From Mauremys mutica (lineage: Eukaryota; Chordata; Testudines; Geoemydidae): a DNA stretch of 64,000 nt. Positions 1 through 11,950 of this stretch are shown here, piece by piece. A program made the position numbers and the translations under genes. The DNA lies in contig NC_059084.1 in NCBI RefSeq assembly GCF_020497125.1, positions 32,642,203-32,706,202 on the forward strand, given 5' to 3'. Under the pieces are notes generated by a model. The model worked only from the letters and a program-made list of their open reading frames with translations, was not told the origin of the DNA and made no database searches. Within the stretch, counting starts at the first letter, position 1. Every line of letters begins with the position of its first letter.

Positions 1-838
1 GCCAAAGTCCGACGTACATCTAACATATGAAAGGAGGTCTCATGCTGAGATTTATTTGGTTTAGGAAAAAATACTGATAGCCAGTATATTCATCTAAGAT
101 GGAAATCCAATGCACCTTAGGAGAACTTCAGAGGACTTGATGAATCTTGGCAGATTCTCTGTCACATCCTGAATTCTTGCTTCAGATAAGAAGCACTCTT
201 CTAGGGAGTCTCAGTCTGGGCAGCAGATAGATACTCAGTCCCCGACCACCGCCACTCTGCTACTCCTCTTGGAAGTGGTGGTCATGAAACTCCCATCCCT
301 TCTGACCCCTTCCTCCGATGACTTTTCCAAGGCATTATCAACAGTATTACCTGTACAGAGAGCCTGAAAGCAGTTGCTTACCTCTATCAGTTTTGGGGGC
401 ACACTGGTTCTCCTCCTCCTTCTTCAAGAGGTCACACGCTACCAGTTTTCTTCCCTGTTTTCAGCCCCCATTGCACTTTCCTCTCCGATTCTTCAGCATG
501 CTATGCCCACAATACCAGAATGTGGCCCACAGACCTAGCTTTAGCATTTATTTTATTTAGCAGGCCTGTCTCCTGTAAGACATTGGCTTTAGCAGTTAGC
601 ATAAAGCTTGAGGCCTATAAACTCTGGCACAGATCAATGGCCCAACTAAGTTTTGAGAGACCTGAGAATAGTGTGTTTAAGGAGGAAGTTTGTACGTACT
701 GACACCAGGCAACCACAGGAATATGAGCTAATGCCAGCTGTTGGATATTTTAAGATAGGAACCTCTGCAGATGTCTGACCACAAGAAAGCCATGGCAACA
801 AACTGATGTATTTGGTAATAAGTTGATAATATATAATC
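1..838. other. No recognised feature
   Basis: This AT-balanced stretch has only short frames without recognisable motifs, and I see no repeat terminus in it. It lies downstream of UQCC1 exon 5 on the minus strand, so it is probably deep UQCC1 intron. Confidence 0.4.
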
Positions 839-1263
839 CAGCAGTTCTCAAACTATGGGTTGTGACCCCAAAGTGGGTTGTGACCCTGTTTTAATGGGGT
901 CACCAGGGCTGACGTTAGACATGCTGGGGCCCGGGGATGAAGCCTGGGCAGGGGGGCCTGTAACCTGAGCCCTGCCGCTCAGGACCAAAGCCTGAACCCC
1001 ACCTCCTGGGGCTGAAGCCAAAGCCCAAGGGCTTCAGCCTGGTGCAGCGGGGCTCAGGCCCCCAAGTCCAGGGCTGAAGCCCTCGAGCTTCAGCTTTGGC
1101 CCCCATGCCCGGGGCGGTAGGACTTGGACTTTGTCTTTGGCTTCCCACCGCTTGGGGCAGTGGGGCTTGGGCAAACTCAGGCTTTGGTCCCCGCTCCTGG
1201 GGTCACATAGTAATTTTTCTTGTCAGAAGAGGGTCACGGTGCAATGAAGTCTGAGAACCGCTG
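839..1263. mobile_element. hAT-like non-autonomous DNA transposon
   Basis: The ends are inverted copies: the left end reads CAGCAGTTCTCAAACT and the right end, read inward, CAGCGGTTCTCAGACT. This is the Charlie-type hAT terminus. The interior is GC-rich with repeated GCTTCAGCC-like blocks, and the minus frame at 915-1148 is a by-product of these. An 8-bp target duplication is not convincing here, so the insertion is probably old. Confidence 0.75.
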
Positions 1264-1766
1264 TACTATAGGAGAAGGGCACCCCAACATTAGTAAGGTG
1301 AGGAAATACAAATAAGAAAGAGAGGAGAAACCTCCACTGAATAGGCATTAGGCATAGTGGCGTCAGCATAACATATTATAAGAGTTGTATCCCAGTCTCT
1401 GAGCAGGAGAGAGAGATGTAGCCCTTGGCAGGTGCCAGGATGATGGCCACTGGTGATGACGAGGAAGGGGATGGTAATGAAAATGATAATGGCTAACATT
1501 TCAGGTTGTTCTGAAAGGGATGGAGTAAGTATATAGAGGTCCAGATGTATATTCTGTGTTATCTCCACCTTGCTGGGTTAGAGTGTTTGTGACTTTGCTA
1601 AATTATTAATAAACTATTACAAATACAGAAAGGTTTCTAAAGCGTGAGTGTTGCAACTGTGCACATCAGGGTTCCCAAAGGAACAGTAATTTTGATAATA
1701 CTGGGCCTGATCTTGGGACAAGAATCAATCAAACCTCAGAGTAATAACTGGGAATTCTTTAAGTAA

Positions 1767-2033
1767 TCAATAATAATTAATATATAATCCATAGATCAGG
1801 CTACACAAATCCTGACTTCTATTCGGGAAGTCTTCATTTTCTCTGATGCAACGCAGGGTCAATACTTGGGCCTCCAGTGCTTTGATCTTTTCTTCCAGTA
1901 TGAAGACCAGCTTGCATTTTGTGCAGACAAAGTCGCTTCTGTCCTCCAGGAGAAAGACAAACATGACACATCCTGTGCAGGTCACAACAGCTGATCCATC
2001 ACAATCCATATTTTCTTCCTTGTACTGTATCAA
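1767..2033 (-). pseudogene. LINE ORF1-like fragment, zinc-binding plus coiled coil
   Basis: The 88-residue frame holds a CxxC-x14-CxxC pair (VTCTGC and FVCTKCK) followed by a heptad-like stretch around LEEKIKALEAQ. A zinc ribbon followed by a coiled coil is typical of ORF1 or gag-like proteins of reptile LINEs such as CR1. The flanks are decayed and no matching ORF2 adjoins it, so it is probably a dead fragment. A small host gene is possible but unsupported. Confidence 0.4.
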
Positions 2034-2249
2034 GAGCCTTTTCAGAGGATGTATTTACTGTTCCCAGAAGCCTGAAAGGCAAAAACTCTGTGGGCTCTCT
2101 CCCTAGGTGAACTCCCAGGCAAACTCCCTCTGTTTGCTTCCCTTCTGTTCACGGCTCACTAGGTTCGCAGCTGCTCACTGTTCATTAGGTTTGCTTCTTT
2201 TGTTGTTGGTGGGCAAGGGCAAAAGCTGGGCTAACTGCATTCTGGTTGA

Positions 2250-2683
2250 TGTGCTTCTTGATGTCCATCCATCAGCTCAGCAGCAATGGGGCCAAATGAA
2301 GTCTTTCCACCACTTTCTGTCTCGTACCAACTTCACCACTTCATTTACCTTTAAACCTTTTTATGCTATGTCATTCTTCACTGTGCCTATTCATCGCATC
2401 CTCAGCCTTCCTCTATTTCTAGTTCCTTGCACACTGATACGTAGTGGCATGTATGGGATCTTTTCCAGGTCCATTCTTGTCCAAACCATCGCAGTCAGCT
2501 TCCTTTAATTTTCTGGAACAGCGTTATTTCTTGCCCTAGCCATTTTCTTATCACTTCGTTTTTTATTTTCTGCAATCTTTAAACTCTCAATATTCCCCTC
2601 AGCCGTTCATTTCTGCAGTCAATATCTTAAATCCATTGGCCTTCCTCATACTCCAACATCTCAACATGTATAGCAGTATTGGT
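2250..2683 (-). pseudogene. Non-LTR reverse transcriptase C-terminal fragment, decayed
   Basis: Read on the minus strand, this begins with a VLPILLY-like block. It continues through an FGQ..W.....P motif and a TRNRGRP-like block to RDRKWWKDF. These are landmarks of the thumb and C-terminal region of non-CR1 LINE polymerases. Many stops and frameshifts are present. It adjoins the inverted upstream part of what looks like the same protein at 2750-3010. The clade is not certain. Confidence 0.5.
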
Positions 2684-2749
2684 AAGACAACTGTCTCTGT
2701 ACACTGATTTTTGTTTTTATCAAAATGTCTTATGCTTTCCAGGGTTTAC

Positions 2750-3010
2750 CAAATCCAAACAGAGCATGGAGAAGAGAAGCCAAAAAACTATGGCAAGTGG
2801 AAGACAAGAAGTAAAGATCAAAGTTGGAGACAAAGAACTAGAACAAGTGGAAAAATTTGCGTACCTTGGAGAACTAGTATCAAAGAAAAGAAACTGTTGA
2901 AGATGACATAAAAAAGACAACATGGGTGAGCCACTATTGCATTTGGAAAACTCTGTAAGATCTGGCTGATATGCAACTTCATGTTAATCAACATCTACTA
3001 TACACATTTT
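2750..3010 (+). pseudogene. LINE reverse transcriptase fragment, inverted relative to its neighbour
   Basis: The plus frame contains VKIKVGDKELEQVEKFAYLG, a thumb-proximal motif of several non-LTR retrotransposons, and then a GKLCKIW-like block in a shifted frame. The sequence stops where the minus-strand fragment at 2250-2683 would continue (VLPILLY). The two halves therefore look like one LINE copy whose 5' part was inverted on insertion. Confidence 0.55.
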
Positions 3011-4940
3011 TTAAATTAGCAGGTCTCACAGCAGTGCCAACTCGCATACATTGTACTCAATTATGCAATATTAAGGTTCTGTGTAAATTTTACTTCATAG
3101 TATCAAATATAGTACTAGGAGGATCTGCCATCTAGCAACAATTAAAACACATGAAACTGGAACATTTATGTTGGGTGTAACCGAAAAACTTTGGAAAGAG
3201 TGCTAAATGTGTTTTTCTTTTAATCAGAAAAAGTTTCTTAAAAAAAAAACCAGTGGAAAATAAATCTACCCTCCAATAAATGATGATAAAATGTGCAATT
3301 AGCTTCCTTTTGCTTTGCATGACAAGCTACATGAAGCAGACACCTTTTCAGATTCCTGGTACTATTTTCCACTGCTGACCCTTGCACAAGAGGTAACTTT
3401 ATTAAAAAACTATTTTACTCTCCACACGTACAAGCTGACCATTTGCTATCTCCCATAACCTCATGTGAGGCTAAGGCTACCAACTTGCAGGGCTAACTAA
3501 AAAGTTATAAAGGAAGGGCAAGATAGTGGAATTTCAAGCTGTTAAATGTGACAAACTTACCCCAAAAAACAAAATCATGCAAAAACTGAAAGATACCTAG
3601 AACTTTGGAAAAATCAGATCTCCCAATTTGCAGCTTGCAAGAATGCCATGGGCTAAGATTTCAACGCAGCTAAACTCATTGTCCTTTTTCAAGCAAAGCT
3701 GTCCGCAACAGAAAGGAATCTTGCCACCTACCGGTCAAGTGTTTGGTTAAGGGTTATACCATGAACTAGGAGCCTTATAGATGGCTAAAAAATTCAGCTG
3801 AATTTCAACTCACAGAGCAATGCCCTGCTACCTTTCCTACCTCACCAAGATGCTCAACAGTCCGATATAACAGTTTTCAAATAACTAAATTTTATTTCCA
3901 AGGTAAAGGTTATAGACAATTTCTCCAGGAGCTTAAGACAAGAGATTCAGAAGCCAACTAGTAAGTCAAAGCATTACACCTCTCAGGAGTGAGCATCACG
4001 TGAAGAGGGATCATTAGAATTGCACAGCCTCCAACTGTCAGTTCCTTTTCAGCCAAAGAAACCAAACATACATGCAGTTCACAAGAGGAAGGAAAAAGAA
4101 AGCTCTGTGGGATGCTGTAAAGTCTGGGTGTGGTTACTGTAGGCTGAGCGCTATCAGTCAGGTACAATGAAAAATGAGAACTTCTTGTGCTGCCATGAGG
4201 GGGGGTGGAAGAGGAGAAGGTCTTAGATACAACAGACCTCATTAAAGCCAGTGGTTATGCCAAGCACTTCTTCGGGTTCAATAAAAGGAGCGTTCAAGTC
4301 CCTTTATGTCATAAACACAGCTGCAGACACTACCACCAAATCCCTAAACTGCATAATCAAGCGTGAGCTGACCCAGATAGATAAATGCCCTTCTGTGGCT
4401 GCAAACACAGTGCCTACGGGATTGGTTGCAGCGTGTGCATGTTGGAGAGAGATAGAAAGCCAGGAGAAATGGTGAGTGTAACCCTGAGAGGAAGCAGAGA
4501 CAGAGCTTTGTGGACCCAGAGTTCATTACAGTGGCAGACTTGCAGAATTCTGAGCAAGGAAACTGCTTACTAAATCTCTATTGTGATCAGGCAAACGGGG
4601 ACAGCGTGTATTTTTTTTGTAAACAAGATTACACCCAAAATACACCTGACTCATAACACTGATTTCTCATCCTAATGGAATCAACTCTGCAAGGCCCTGA
4701 TTTTTTGGCTAACTGCTCACGTCAAAGGGGCAACAATTATTTTCTGAAACGTCCTTATGTTTAATATTAGAAGTGGAGACCTTTATAATTTTCATCACCA
4801 TATAATTTTGACAAGTTTCCAAGCCCCTGTCTTGGTTTATGTTCCACCCCCCCCCCCTCTCATTTTTGGATGTGTACACTTTTGGTGTGAAGTAATTTAA
4901 AAAAAATTAATGGGGAGCATTAGGATTAAATGTACAAAAC
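3011..4940. other. Intron-like sequence, nothing recognised
   Basis: There are only short frames without motifs and no recognisable repeat ends, tRNA or exon-like block. A 12-base C run near 4849 is simple sequence. I infer UQCC1 intron. Confidence 0.4.
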
Positions 4941-4947
4941 TGCTTAG

Positions 4948-5040
4948 AAAGACAAGATGGATGAGGTAATATCTTTTACTGGACCAACTTCTGTTGGTGA
5001 GAGAGACAAGCTTTTGAGCTACACAGAGCTCTTCTTCAGG
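4948..5040 (-). mobile_element. Penelope-like 3' tail fragment
   Basis: Read on the minus strand, it has the phrase CCTGAAGAAGAGCTCTGTGT followed by CTCAAAAGCTTGTCTC and a TTGGTCCAGTAAAAGATAT block. I recognise this as the 3' end of a reptile Penelope-type repeat. It is a short fragment with no coding part. Confidence 0.5.
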
Positions 5041-5069
5041 TGTGGTAATGGTTTTGTAGTCATCACATA

Positions 5070-6083
5070 CAGTAACTCCTCACTTAAAGTTGTCCCGGTT
5101 AATGGTTCCGTCGCTGATCAATTAGGGAACATGCTCGTTTAAAGTTGTGTAATGCTCCCTCCAGCCACCTGCTTTGTCTACTGCTTGCAGAAAGAGCTGC
5201 CCATTGCAGCTAGCTGGTGGGGGCTTGGAACCAGGGTGGACCAGCAGCCCCCTATCAGCTCCCCGCTCAGCAGCTGCCTGCAGTTCAGCTGTGTCCCTCC
5301 CCGCACTGCCATGTGCTGCTCCTGCCCTCTGCCTTGGAGCTGCTCCCTGAGACTCCTGCTTGCTGTGCGGGGGGGGCCGCACAGGAAGGAAGAGGGGAGC
5401 TAATGTCAGGGCAGTGCTCCTGCACCCCACCTACCCCCATTTTCCATAGAGCAGGGGGGACAGACCAGGACTTGCAGCAGCTGCATCTCAGCAAGCTGAT
5501 CTAATTAACAAGGCAGTGTACTTACTGGAAATGCACATATCTCCCTCCATTCCTGCTGCCTTGTGTAGAGAGAGAGTTAACCCTTGAGGGCTCAGCCAAT
5601 TGCTAGTTCATAGAAATCATAGAATATCAGGGTTGGAAGGGACCTCAGGGGGTTATCTAGTCCAACCCCCTGCTCAAAGCAGGACCAATCCCCAGACAGA
5701 TTTTTACCGCAGTTCCCTAAATGGCCCCCTCAAGGATTGAGCTCACAACCCTGGGTTTAGCAGGTCAATGCACAAACCACTGAGCTATCCCTCATCATTT
5801 AGCAGTAAGGGAAATATCCCACCCTCTGACTCCTCCACCTCAACCAAGCTTCACAATCATCATCACTGTGTACCAGTATTAAATTGTTTGTTTAAAACTT
5901 ATGCTCTGTGTGTGTGTATATTAGATAGATACACAGTCTTTTGTATGGTGAAAAAAATGTCCCTGGAACCTAACCCCCTCATTTACATTAATTCTTATGG
6001 GGAAATTGGATTCGCTTAACACCATTTCGCTTAAAGTCGCATTTTTCAGAAACATAACTACAACGTTAAGTGAGGAATTACTG
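5070..6083. mobile_element. Tigger/mariner-like non-autonomous transposon interrupted by a SINE
   Basis: The left end CAGTAACTCCTCACTTAA and the right end, read inward CAGTAATTCCTCACTTAA, are near-perfect inverted repeats. Both are flanked by TA (5068-5069 and 6084-6085), the target site of the Tc1/mariner/pogo superfamily. There is no transposase frame. A SINE sits in the middle at about 5608-5793. Confidence 0.8.
5608..5793 (-). mobile_element. tRNA-derived SINE with CR1-type 3' tail
   Basis: On the minus strand this starts GAGGGATAGCTCAGTGG. The A box (TAGCTCAGTGG) is at 5778-5788 and the B-box-like GGTTGTGAGCTCAATCC is near 5734-5750. The tail matches the CR1 3' terminus (TTGAGCAGGGGGTTGGACTA... 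then ATTCTATGA). It is nested in the Tigger-like element. Sharing the CR1 tail suggests it was mobilised by CR1 machinery. Confidence 0.85.
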
Positions 6084-6089
6084 TATACA

Positions 6090-8030
6090 CTTTTAAAGAT
6101 ATCAAAATCCATGTGTTCAGGATATTTTGTAGCAGGCTAGTGAAATAAAAAGGACAGTTTGCACAGGTTTATCATTTGTAAATTGTGGGGAGGCAATGCC
6201 TGTATGACTGCCATTCTTTCTGTCTGCTAAACAATTGTGAAACTGCAGTAAAGGAGAGCCATGGCATATCTGAATAAATCTGCCCCTCCTTACCCCCTGC
6301 AACAAAAGAACTTTAATTAGAGAAAAAGCTATAGTAGCATGTTTTCATATTGGATCTAAACTTGACATTAAGAATACAGTTAATGCATCATTTTGTAATA
6401 CAGAGGCATCCTTTAGTTTTAATCCAGTTAGAGAATTTTCAGTAATTTTTTCTTTAAACCAAAAGCAGAATTTCATACACAAATGTGTGCATTATAATTT
6501 AAAGGATCTGAGAAAATTGCAAAACTTGTTATATAGTGCCATTCTTTTGCTCAAGCAATTGTTTTTAACAAAGGATTAATGAAAAAGTTTTACAAAATAA
6601 ACTATACTATTTGTACATTAAAAATGTGTTAGCGTGTTTTATAATAGGGTAGTCGTCAAAATCGTCAAATGCAGGTTGTTGTTTTTTTAATTTAAAAACT
6701 AGTTTTGGGGACCCTTGTATGGATTAATTTTCAATACCATTTTTTGAGAGGTTGAGATAACACTGACATATTTCTACGTAAGATTACTACTACTGTTCTT
6801 TTTGACTTTATAATTCACATCATCTACAGTACAGTTCACACAGTCATGACTTCTCTAGCTGGGGGTTCTACAACATCCCCTGGGCAGTGCTTAAATTGCT
6901 TGTCTTTCAGACAGTGCTTGATGATTCCCTGACATCAACTTGTACAATTGCTTGCATAATGATTTTAGGATTACAGGCTCACACGGGCTCGATACCATAT
7001 TTCTTCCTCAAAGTTAGCTAGTACATGCCTATTGAATAAACATTCCCTTCTCTTTCGACATCGTTTTGAGCATCTTGTTTGGGTCTGGATAAGATCAGAT
7101 CAGGCCCAATCCATTTGGTCCTTTGAAGCTGTCAGTGTCCAGATTCTCCAAGGTATCTGAAAAACCAATGTTCAACTGCTGAAAATTTTAAAGTATCAAT
7201 GTACTTTTTAAATAATGTACTTTTAAAACATTTTACTTAGTGTGTCAAGAGACCTCTTCAGTTTGCAGTTTCAAAGAACATTGTTTCTGTATGGTCTCAA
7301 GCCAAAAGGCTCTAGCCAATTAAGCTACCGTGGACAGGTCCTCTCCAAGCACCTAACCATTCTTACATGCAGCATACCTATGACTCATCTCTGTACAACC
7401 CACTATTTGAATCATTTGGGATCTCCTGACGTGGGTCAGTGGTCTTGCCTCATGCTTCTCCTCCACATTGTCCCTGTGCCCACGTTGTTCATCAACAGCT
7501 ATCCCTGTTGCTCTACTCCCATTCCATGTCTCAAACATAATTTGTGTCACTGGGATGTGTGTTCAAGTCCTTCAACTTCGCTCATACAATGTCTCTTCAT
7601 GAGCTGCTTGACTGATGGTGTTCGTGAGGCATACTTCAAGGCGCTTCCATCTTTAATCAACAGGTCTATTCTTATTCCTTTTTTATACACAATACCTTCT
7701 TAGCCAATAGTTTAGGGCTAGCACTTCAAAAGTCCATTGGTCTGCCTCCTTAAATAAGGAGGAATTTCTGTTTAAGGGAATAGGAGAACAGGGGCTGTTG
7801 CACACTTAGTTTTGCATTATTTTTATCTCTCACTTTCCTGAGTCAGTTCTCTTACAGAATTAAAACCCAAACCACAACAAATTATGTGATAAATAGGTCC
7901 TCAAAGTTAAAAAAGTAGTTAATGATTGTGTGTGAAAACTGACAGAAATTGCAACTGGATCCTAAGAGCTGTAGATTTACTTTGACTGTGATCTACATTG
8001 CCCTGAAAAGGCAAATATCCAGCCACACTG
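6090..8030. other. Intron-like sequence, nothing recognised
   Basis: AT-rich sequence without recognisable coding blocks. The 153-codon plus frame at 7242-7703 has no motif or exon signals that I trust, and I treat it as chance. Confidence 0.4.
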
Positions 8031-8036
8031 GTCTTG

Positions 8037-8226
8037 TGGGGAGGAATAGCTCAGTGGTTTGAGCACTTGCCTGCTAAACCCAGGGTTGTGAGCTCAATCC
8101 TTGAGGAGGCCACTTAGGGATCTGGGGCAAAAATCAATGCTTGGGGTCCTGCTAGTGAAGGCAGGGGGCTGGACTTGATGACCTTTCAAGGTCCCTTCTG
8201 GTTCTAGGAGATTAATAATAATAATT
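8037..8226 (+). mobile_element. Cry I-type tRNA-derived turtle SINE
   Basis: The head GGAATAGCTCAGTGGTTTGAG holds a pol III A box at 8047-8057. The B-box region GGTTGTGAGCTCAATCC is at 8084-8100. The body (GGGATCTGGGGCAAAAATC) and the tail (TTCAAGGTCCCTTCTGG) are as I remember for the cryptodiran Cry I family. It ends in a short TAA repeat. Its tail differs from that of the SINEs at 5608 and 60925, so a second subfamily is present. Confidence 0.85.
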
Positions 8227-8647
8227 GGAGATATACCTATTTATTTATTGCTAGAAAGCCACAAACAAGGTGAAAAACTTGATGCATTTCCTTGCTGGAC
8301 ATAGTGTAATGCTGGGATCCAGTGCAGAATTAATGACCACAAACGCAATGAACCAGTCAAGCCTTTTTAAAATTTGTCATTAAAATCTATACTAACACTT
8401 TATTTCAATTCTCATTGTATTTAATTTTAGTCCTATGATTAAATTTTTTTTTGCTGCAAAAGACAGTTGTTTTAGACAAAAGGAGGAGGGGATATGTTTC
8501 TTAAGATAAGGACTATTCCTATCTCCCTCCTTTATGCAGTTACAAAGCTATAGCTTGTCTTTTTAAAAAACGTCTATATTTTATCTGCAAATGTAAGTGA
8601 TATTATACTACCCCCAAAAACCTTCATTTTACAAATATCCTGTAAAC

Positions 8648-9291
8648 CGGGGCGGGCAAACTTTTTGGCCTGAGGGCCGCAACGGGTTTCGGAAATTGTT
8701 TGGAGGGCTGGTTAGGGGAGGATGTGCCTCCCCAAACAGCCAGGTGATGGCCCAGCCCCCCCGCTTCTCACCCCCGATGATCCCCCCGGGACCCCTGCCC
8801 CATCCTCCCCCCCCACTCCCTGTCCCCTGACTGCCCCTGGAACCCCCACCCCTGACTGCCCCTCGCCACCCCATCCAACCCCCCCTCCTTCCTGACTGCC
8901 CCCCCCAGGGACTCCTGCCCTCATTCAACTCCCCGTTCCCCACCCCAACCCCTATCCAGACCCCTGCCCCCTGACGACCACCCCTGCCCCCTATCCAACC
9001 TCCCCGCTCCCTGCCCCGTTACTGCGCTGCCTGGAGCACCAGTGGCTGGCGGCACTACAGCCGCGCAGCCCGGCTGGAGGCAGCCACGCCACCGCACAGC
9101 ACAGAGCACTGGGTCAGACCTGACTCTGCAGCTGCGCTGCCCCAGGAGCTCGCAGCCCCGCCGCTGGCACAGTGAGCTAAGGCTGCAGGGGAAGGGCCTG
9201 GGGCTAGCCTCCCTGCCCAGGAGCTCAGGGGCTGGGCAGGAGGGTCCCGCGGGCCAGATGTGGCCCGCAGGCTGTAGTTTGTCCACCTCTG
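8648..9291. mobile_element. hAT MITE with GC-rich body and perfect 8-bp target duplication
   Basis: A direct repeat CTGTAAAC flanks the element at 8640-8647 and 9292-9299. The ends are inverted: CGGGGCGGGCAAACT on the left and CAGAGGTGGACAAACT read inward on the right. The interior is C-rich, and the frames in it on both strands are by-products. There is no transposase, so it was moved in trans by a hAT transposase. Confidence 0.9.
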
Positions 9292-9299
9292 CTGTAAAC

Positions 9300-9821
9300 T
9301 GATGTTACAGAAATGTTAATCCTATTATTAAAAATACTCTTGTTGCAATTGTTAGTTTTTTAGCAGAAAGGAGGGACACATTTTTTCAGATATTCCACAA
9401 CGCCCCCTTATTGAAGTTACACAATTCGTTAGCAAAAGGAAAAAGTAGCCCTCACAAAGGGTTTCTCCACAATATACAGATAAGCCTGTGTAAAACATCA
9501 TTTTTATTTCACTAGCCCTCTACAAATATCCTTAAGACATGGATTTTGGTTATTTTAACCTTTAAAAATGTGTGCCTGACATCTACAAAGCTGCTTCACT
9601 TACTTAACAGTGCCCTTTTTTCCCATTACCTTTAGAAGTGTGTGCTACAAAGCACTTATTAATGCCCTGCTTTTTATGCTAATCTTTTAAAAGTTTATTT
9701 GTAAAACTGTACTTGGTGTGATTATGTTTAACAGAATTTACATTTTTATTTATTTTTTTTTAAGTCAAGAAGAAATAGCATTATCATCTCTGGTAAAGTG
9801 TTAGCAACTCTCACAAATTAA
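9300..9821. other. Intron-like sequence, nothing recognised
   Basis: AT-rich sequence between two hAT elements, with no long frames and no repeat termini that I can see. Confidence 0.4.
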
Positions 9822-9829
9822 TTTAAACT

Positions 9830-9952
9830 TAGGATGACCAGATGTCCTGATTTTATAGGGACAGTCCCGATATTTGGGACTTTGTTTTATACAGGCACCT
9901 ATTACCCCCCAACCCCTGTCCGGTTTTTCACACTTGCTGTCTGGTCACTCTA
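9830..9952. mobile_element. Short hAT MITE, perfect TTTAAACT duplication
   Basis: TTTAAACT occurs at 9822-9829 and again at 9953-9960. Inside are inverted ends TAGGATGACCAG and, from the right end read inward, TAGAGTGACCAG. At 123 bp it is a minimal non-autonomous copy. The larger element at 26641-27197 has the same termini and is evidently of the same family. Confidence 0.9.
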
Positions 9953-9960
9953 TTTAAACT

Positions 9961-11400
9961 AACCTCTCAAATTAGGCTGTGTGTTTTATATACAGTAATA
10001 AGTCTTTGGAACAGTTTTTGGTTGGAGTTGCTTTTGCACAGTGGGCAATTCATTTAGGCAAACTTTTAAAAAGCACTATTTTTTTAAAAGTCTGGGGTCT
10101 TTCTACACAATATCACTAACACAAAAATCTGCATTTTTCATCTCATTCTTTTTTTTTTTAAAGAAAATATTACTGAAATCTCTCTAATGGGGGTATGACG
10201 TTTCAGATCTAATTCTAGAATTTAAAAAGTTCTTTTATTGCAGGAAGGGGCATATTGCTTCAGCTATGACACATCCTTACTAAAAAACTGCTGCATTCAT
10301 ACTGAGTTAGAAAAATCAAGACTCCTGGCACAAGTTCCTAAAAGGCAATGGCTTTAGACAAACTTCTCACTGGTTCAGGAAAATGCATTCATTTTAATAT
10401 TCTATGATGTGTCTAAAGAACATCTTCTGATTGGCTCAGCCAAGAGGTGTGGCTGATTGTCCTGGAATTGCTGGTATTTAACTAGTGACAGCCATTGGGG
10501 TCAGATGCTTTTCTATTTCTATTTTAAAGCTTGCTCTCTCTGTGATAATCCATTTTAATTTCTCTCTGCTATTCGACCAGTAAGAGGCTTTTTTCCTTTC
10601 TGGCTATTTTAAAACCTTCTATCACTTGGTGTCTTGTTTACTCTGCTTTATTTTCTCACTTTCTGCCATTTGTAATATTTTGTAATTTTCCACTTAATTC
10701 TCTCTCCTTTTTTGCCTTTTTTTCCTGTCTTGCTGTTTTAAATTTTTCTCCCATTTTGTCTTGTTTAATCCCCTTTATTTTCTCTTTCTGCCTTTTTTCC
10801 TGTCCATGTAACTAACTCTTACTTTCTGATAATCCTCTGTTTTGTAAATTATCTTAAAAGGGCTTAATGCTTCTTTATGCTGTAGCCTGTTTAAAAATAG
10901 CTTAAAATGACCTTAACATAAAAAACCCCACACAAACGCTATTTATACATTTAGTCCTAATACTCCCCAGTTAAAATTAAATTTAAAATGGCTGCCATGC
11001 CAAAAGTGTACCTGTTCAAAAATGAGACCCGAGCAGGACATAGAAGAGGGCATGGAAACCTGTTAAAATTACATTGTGAGGAAAGGTACTGAGGTCTTCA
11101 CTTACTAATATTAATATTAGTTGTGTTCTGAATTTTTTTCTAAATTTTACCCACTATCATCACTGTAAAAATTCTCTAAGTAAATGTTTTGCTAAATAGA
11201 GCCAGAGACCCAATTAAAAATTAAAAGGAAAACCCTTGTCGTGAGCACATATAAAATACCAAAACTAAAGAGAATTTAGCCAAGAGAATGTTTGTGCATA
11301 AAGGAAAAGGTCCCAAGTTTTCAGAGCTAATGGTGAATCTTAGTTCTTAGGAAATTCATATGCAATTCCCATCAGGTTTTTTGACAATTTAAATAAGCAT
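9961..11400. other. Intron-like sequence, nothing recognised
   Basis: T-rich, with repeated TTTTCTCTTTCTGCC-like pyrimidine tracts between about 10500 and 10850. There are no frames with motifs and no repeat ends. Confidence 0.4.
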
Positions 11401-11409
11401 GAAAAAAAT

Positions 11410-11690
11410 ACCATGCTTCCCACACTGATAAACAGCCAGCCCTGTTGTGTGGCTGGAGAAAGGGAGTTGTGTCTCCAAGAACTAGCTGTCCCACACCCAC
11501 AACAGTGGAGAAGGGTCATCCCAGTCCAAGCCACTCCCATACATCAAGGGAAAAGGGTGTTCCAGTTCTAGTAAGACCTTCCCATCTATCCAGGGGCTTG
11601 TCCCAGTTCTAAACCTATGTGCCAAGACAGGGTATGGGTGGGTAGGATGCAGAGCCTGTTTATGTTCTAGCCAGCCATGCTCCTGAAATG
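11410..11690. repeat. Left part of a degenerate GTTCTAG-containing repeat array
   Basis: Units of very roughly 60-80 bp, each containing a GTTCTAG or CCAGTTCTA core followed by CAGCC- or CAGGGG-like text, recur here. They recur again at 14620-15180, on the other side of the Penelope element. The array looks like an old minisatellite into which the Penelope copy inserted. The unit boundaries are my estimate. Confidence 0.4.
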
Positions 11691-11696
11691 TGGAAT

Positions 11697-11950
11697 GAGA
11701 GGAGTCTGCCATGTACATTGGCCAAACCGGACAGTCTCTACGCAAAAGAATAAATGGACACAAATCTGACATCAGGAATCATAACATTCAAAAACCAGTA
11801 GGAGAACACTTCAACCTCTCTGGCCATTCAGTAACAGATTAAAAGCTGGCAATTTTGCAGCTTCAAAAACAGACTCCAACGAGAAACTGCTGAACTTGAA
11901 TTAATATGCAAACTAGATACAATCAATTTAGGCTTAAATAGAGACTGGGA
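11697..11950 (+). pseudogene. Penelope-like element, GIY-YIG endonuclease fragment
   Basis: The plus frame from 11697 reads AMYIGQTGQSLRKRINGHKS, the conserved start of a GIY-YIG endonuclease as found at the C-terminus of Penelope-like retroelements. Stops appear after about 45 codons (GHSVTD then stop) and more follow, so it is dead. Downstream non-coding sequence continues to 12135 and resumes at 14480 after a CR1 insertion. The polymerase part is missing, so the copy is strongly 5'-truncated. Confidence 0.75.

Noticed and set aside
831..1271. 8-bp target duplication for the hAT at 839-1263
   Set aside because: The flanks ATATAATC and TACTATAG do not match, so I call the element by its ends only.
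8037..8110. Possible tRNA gene
   Set aside because: The A and B boxes are present but there is no proper cloverleaf or anticodon arm, and the sequence continues into a SINE body and tail.
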